DNA from: Acidobacteriota bacterium
GTDB lineage: Bacteria > Acidobacteriota > Terriglobia > Acidoferrales > UBA7541
NCBI GenBank assembly: GCA_019239815.1
Contig: JAFAZL010000943.1
Coordinates: forward strand, 1-8,468
Direction: 5' to 3'
Length of the DNA stretch: 8,468 bases
Shown here: positions 7,323 through 8,468 of the stretch, in pieces
Layout: each line of letters begins with the position of its first letter
Numbering within the stretch: the stretch's first letter is position 1
Notes under the pieces: model-generated
The model's input: the letters and a program-made list of their open reading frames with translations, nothing else
Told to the model about the DNA's origin: nothing
The model's database searches: none
Translations under genes and position numbers: made by a program

Positions 7323-7404
7323 CAGACCAGCTGGAAGCAGCTCGATGGAATAGAACGGGTGGGCTCAGCGCCCTTCAATTCCTTACCGCGTGAATCCAAC
7401 AACT

Positions 7405-7438
7405 GTCATCCTGAGCCGCCCGCAGGACGGTCAAGGAT
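7405..7438. repeat. Hairpin repeat, copy 2 (GTCATCCTGAG type)
   Basis: Same unit and orientation as at 3818-3855. It begins GTCATCCTGAG, and the core 7408-7438 is again exactly 31 nt with arms ATCCT (7408-7412) and AGGAT (7434-7438). The inner stem is CCGCCC (7416-7421) against GGACGG (7425-7430) with one C/A mismatch and a GCA loop. The inner stem sequence differs from copy 1 while the ability to pair is largely kept, as expected of a structured mobile repeat. It lies 83 nt after the esterase stop. The rest of the 7323-7561 gap holds two other inverted repeats and no supported gene. Confidence 0.65.
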
Positions 7439-7514
7439 TTCAACGCGGTCCAACCTGGGTCGCACGGCGTCCGAACTCTCACCAAAACAACGACGCCGCG
7501 ATCACACCAATCCC

Positions 7515-7536
7515 AAAGGCGGATCATCCGCCCTTT
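7515..7536 (-). terminator. Terminator-like hairpin after the small minus-strand genes
   Basis: On the minus strand AAAGGGCGG, loop ATGAT, then CCGCC and TTT form a hairpin with a 5-bp GC stem extended by A/T pairs past one bulged base. It lies about 25 nt after the stop of the 62-aa gene (7562). The T-run is only three bases, so termination would be weak. A second inverted repeat (CGGCGTC at 7465-7471 with GACGCCG at 7492-7498) lies further downstream. Confidence 0.4.
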
Positions 7537-7561
7537 CGACTTTGAACTGTCGACCGGCTTA

Positions 7562-7750
7562 CTACCAGATGTGCAGGATTGAGTGCCCTAGAACATAGCC
7601 GGCGCCAAATACGCCGACCAACACCACTCCCGACCACAGAATCAGCCCGAGAAATGCCCAAGCCAATTCCTTCTTGTCGTCTCCCGGTTTGGCCGAAAGT
7701 CCAGCTTTTCGCAACTCGTTTGGAGTGGTCTGTGTTCTTTCTAGGTCCAT
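7562..7750 (-). CDS. Small single-pass membrane protein, unknown function
   Basis: A 62-residue protein from ATG 7750 to TAG 7564-7562; I do not recognise the family. Residues 1-28 are polar and charged (ERTQTTPNELRK, then KPGDDKKE), and residues about 29-53 (LAWAFLGLILWSGVVLVGVFGAGYV in two halves) form one strongly hydrophobic helix with a GxxxG-like pattern, ending in HSILHIW. This predicts an inner-membrane protein with a cytoplasmic N-terminus. There is no clear ribosome binding site, but the start codon lies inside the end of the 49-aa frame (10-nt overlap), so coupled translation is likely. A terminator-like hairpin follows. A coherent hydrophobic helix after a charged head is unlikely by chance and supports a real gene; absence of recognised homology keeps confidence moderate. 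Confidence 0.55.
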   Translation of the reverse strand: MDLERTQTTPNELRKAGLSAKPGDDKKELAWAFLGLILWSGVVLVGVFGAGYVLGHSILHIW

Positions 7751-7890
7751 GAAGTTGACTCTGCGGATGGATCCAGCGGATGAAGCGACTTCTGGTTCTG
7801 CACCATTTCGTACGTCTTCTGCAGCAATTCTTCGAATTCCACGTCGGATATCGCTCGATCGCTTGTACGAGACTCACTAACCGTTGCCAT
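7741..7890 (-). CDS. Small hypothetical protein (49 aa)
   Basis: The frame runs from ATG 7890 to TAG 7743-7741. The product begins MATVSESRTSDRAISDVEF, has an acidic amphipathic middle (EELLQKTYEMVQNQKSL) and ends HPLDPSAESTSWT; it is soluble and probably partly helical. I recognise no family. The main support is the initiation site: GGAGG at 7899-7895 lies 4 nt before the ATG, among the best ribosome binding sites in the window. The start overlaps the last 14 nt of the upstream frameshifted gene and the stop overlaps the membrane-protein gene by 10 nt, a compact layout typical of coupled genes. The short length means a chance frame cannot be excluded. Confidence 0.5.
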   Translation of the reverse strand: MATVSESRTSDRAISDVEFEELLQKTYEMVQNQKSLHPLDPSAESTSWT

Positions 7891-8186
7891 AGTTCCTCCC
7901 ACGCCACAGCCGCTCTGCGGGGTCGAAGAGCAGCACGCCGAAGCACATCAAGCACGTGGGGTACCAATTGTTTGCCTCTCGTTCGCCCCTCCAATCCCCT
8001 CAAAACAAAGGAAAAATAGTTCCCGTCGGCCAGCGGGACGTCAAACTTGAGAAACTCGTCTCCGATCAGAGACAGCAATTCTGCGGTGTTCGCATCCGAA
8101 AGGTGGCTGTGGAAACCGCTCTTGTGGTCACTGGTGGCATCAACCAGTTGGAGACTGGGGCTTCCAAGCTGCGATGGAATGGATAA
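7877..8186 (-). pseudogene. Frameshifted small gene, unknown function
   Basis: Two reading frames appear to be halves of one gene. The 5' half, open from 8186, reads ...LQLVDATSDHKSGFHSHL, SDANTAELLSLIGDEFLKF and DVPLADGNYFSFVLRG. Near 7986-7999 its quality falls and the +1 frame takes over with EREANNWYPTCLMCFGVLL and FDPAERLWRGRNYGNG, stopping at TAG 7879-7877. By hand, 27 of 33 codons from 7978 to the stop in the second frame end in G or C, against about half in the first frame over the same bases. Two GGGG runs on the coding strand (7999-7996 and 7989-7986) are the likely sites of one extra base. Joined, the product is about 102 residues with a CxxC. No ATG or GTG start is seen in frame; only a TTG at 8078 or a rarer codon would serve, and TAG 8189-8187 closes the frame upstream. 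So the 5' end may also be damaged. A sequencing error is equally possible. No family recognised. Confidence 0.45.
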
Positions 8187-8238
8187 CTAGCCGCGAACGG
8201 GGCGTTTTCGCCATCAATCACAGACGTTTCGCTGCAGG

Positions 8239-8468
8239 CTAGGCAGCAACTTTCCGAAGATGCCCTCGCAAAGCCATAAGGCCCGCTTCCATGTTGTCGC
8301 GACCGTATCCGATCCGGAACCGGTCCGTCGGCGTTGCACCGAGCTCCGAACGGTACACGCTAGCCGGCAGCAGCAGTACGCCACTCTCTTCCACCAGCCG
8401 CCGGGCAAATTCCTCGACGCCGTCGCGCCCGATATACCGTGGATACCCTATGCATCCGCCGTCCGGCA
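8239..8468 (-). CDS. Class I/II PLP-dependent aminotransferase, C-terminal part
   Basis: The gene enters from the right edge on the minus strand and stops at TAG 8241-8239; 75 residues are visible of a family normally about 370-430 aa. The visible part is the C-terminal small domain of a fold-type I aminotransferase: PDGGCIGYPRY at the window edge, then EEFARRLVEESGVLLLPAS with the expected G-V-x-x-x-P-x-S, and DRFRIGYGRDNMEAGLMAL, whose FRIGYGR carries the Arg that binds the substrate carboxylate. The PLP lysine is outside the window, so catalytic competence cannot be judged. The donor and acceptor are unknown. The small minus-strand genes begin at least 50 nt downstream and may or may not be cotranscribed. 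Confidence 0.82.
   Translation of the reverse strand, partial: PDGGCIGYPRYIGRDGVEEFARRLVEESGVLLLPASVYRSELGATPTDRFRIGYGRDNMEAGLMALRGHLRKVAA

Noticed and set aside
7357..7373. GGGC...GCCC inverted repeat after the esterase stop
   Set aside because: A 4-bp stem without a following T-run; not enough to call a terminator.
7524..8078. A 184-codon minus-strand frame starting at TTG 8078
   Set aside because: Only its first part looks coding. After about 7995 it becomes Arg-rich and runs across the better-supported frames of the 49-aa and 62-aa products, so the tail is a shadow.
8201..8212. GGCG-TTTT-CGCC hairpin after the aminotransferase
   Set aside because: The stem is only four base pairs and there is no T-run on the minus strand after it, too weak to call a terminator.
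1..8468. Search for CRISPR arrays, tRNA, rRNA and insertion-sequence ends
   Set aside because: No evenly spaced direct repeats, cloverleaf, rRNA-like sequence or transposase-like frame was seen by eye.

Overview
The window looks like chromosomal DNA from a GC-rich soil or freshwater bacterium. I favour the Acidobacteriota, from the gene mix (a YtcJ-type amidohydrolase, a ROK kinase, an FHS-family sugar transporter, a secreted TPR protein and a secreted type-B carboxylesterase) and from a scattered hairpin repeat beginning GTCATCCTGAG. This assignment rests on memory and inference, not on a marker gene. No phage, transposase, CRISPR or RNA gene was seen.

Left part (1-3745, + strand): three closely spaced genes that look like one operon. 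They are the 3' part of a YtcJ-like amidohydrolase, a ROK sugar kinase whose start lies 4 nt after the previous stop, and an FHS-family (FucP/GluP-like) sugar/H+ symporter with a good ribosome binding site. Transporter and kinase suggest uptake and phosphorylation of a hexose. The amidohydrolase does not resemble NagA, and its substrate is open. The 202-bp gap to the convergent next gene holds copy 1 of a 31-nt hairpin repeat.

Middle part (3948-5682): a minus-strand gene encodes an exported protein with an N-terminal beta-sandwich-like region and about five TPRs. A 125-bp divergent intergenic region separates it from a + strand ParD/ParE-type toxin-antitoxin pair joined by an ATGA overlap. 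This region carries a candidate promoter for each direction; the antitoxin one would give a leaderless mRNA.

Right part (5739-8468): a secreted type-B carboxylesterase with a complete catalytic triad (+) is followed by a 239-bp gap with repeat copy 2 and other inverted repeats. On the minus strand lies a compact cluster of three small overlapping reading frames: a frameshifted gene of about 102 codons, a 49-aa frame with a strong ribosome binding site, and a 62-aa single-pass membrane protein, with a terminator-like hairpin downstream. I recognise none of the three products. The window ends in the C-terminal part of a class I/II PLP-dependent aminotransferase (minus).

The most unusual content is this small-gene cluster at 7562-8186, including its apparent frameshift, and the paired hairpin repeats. 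The remainder is ordinary accessory and metabolic content.
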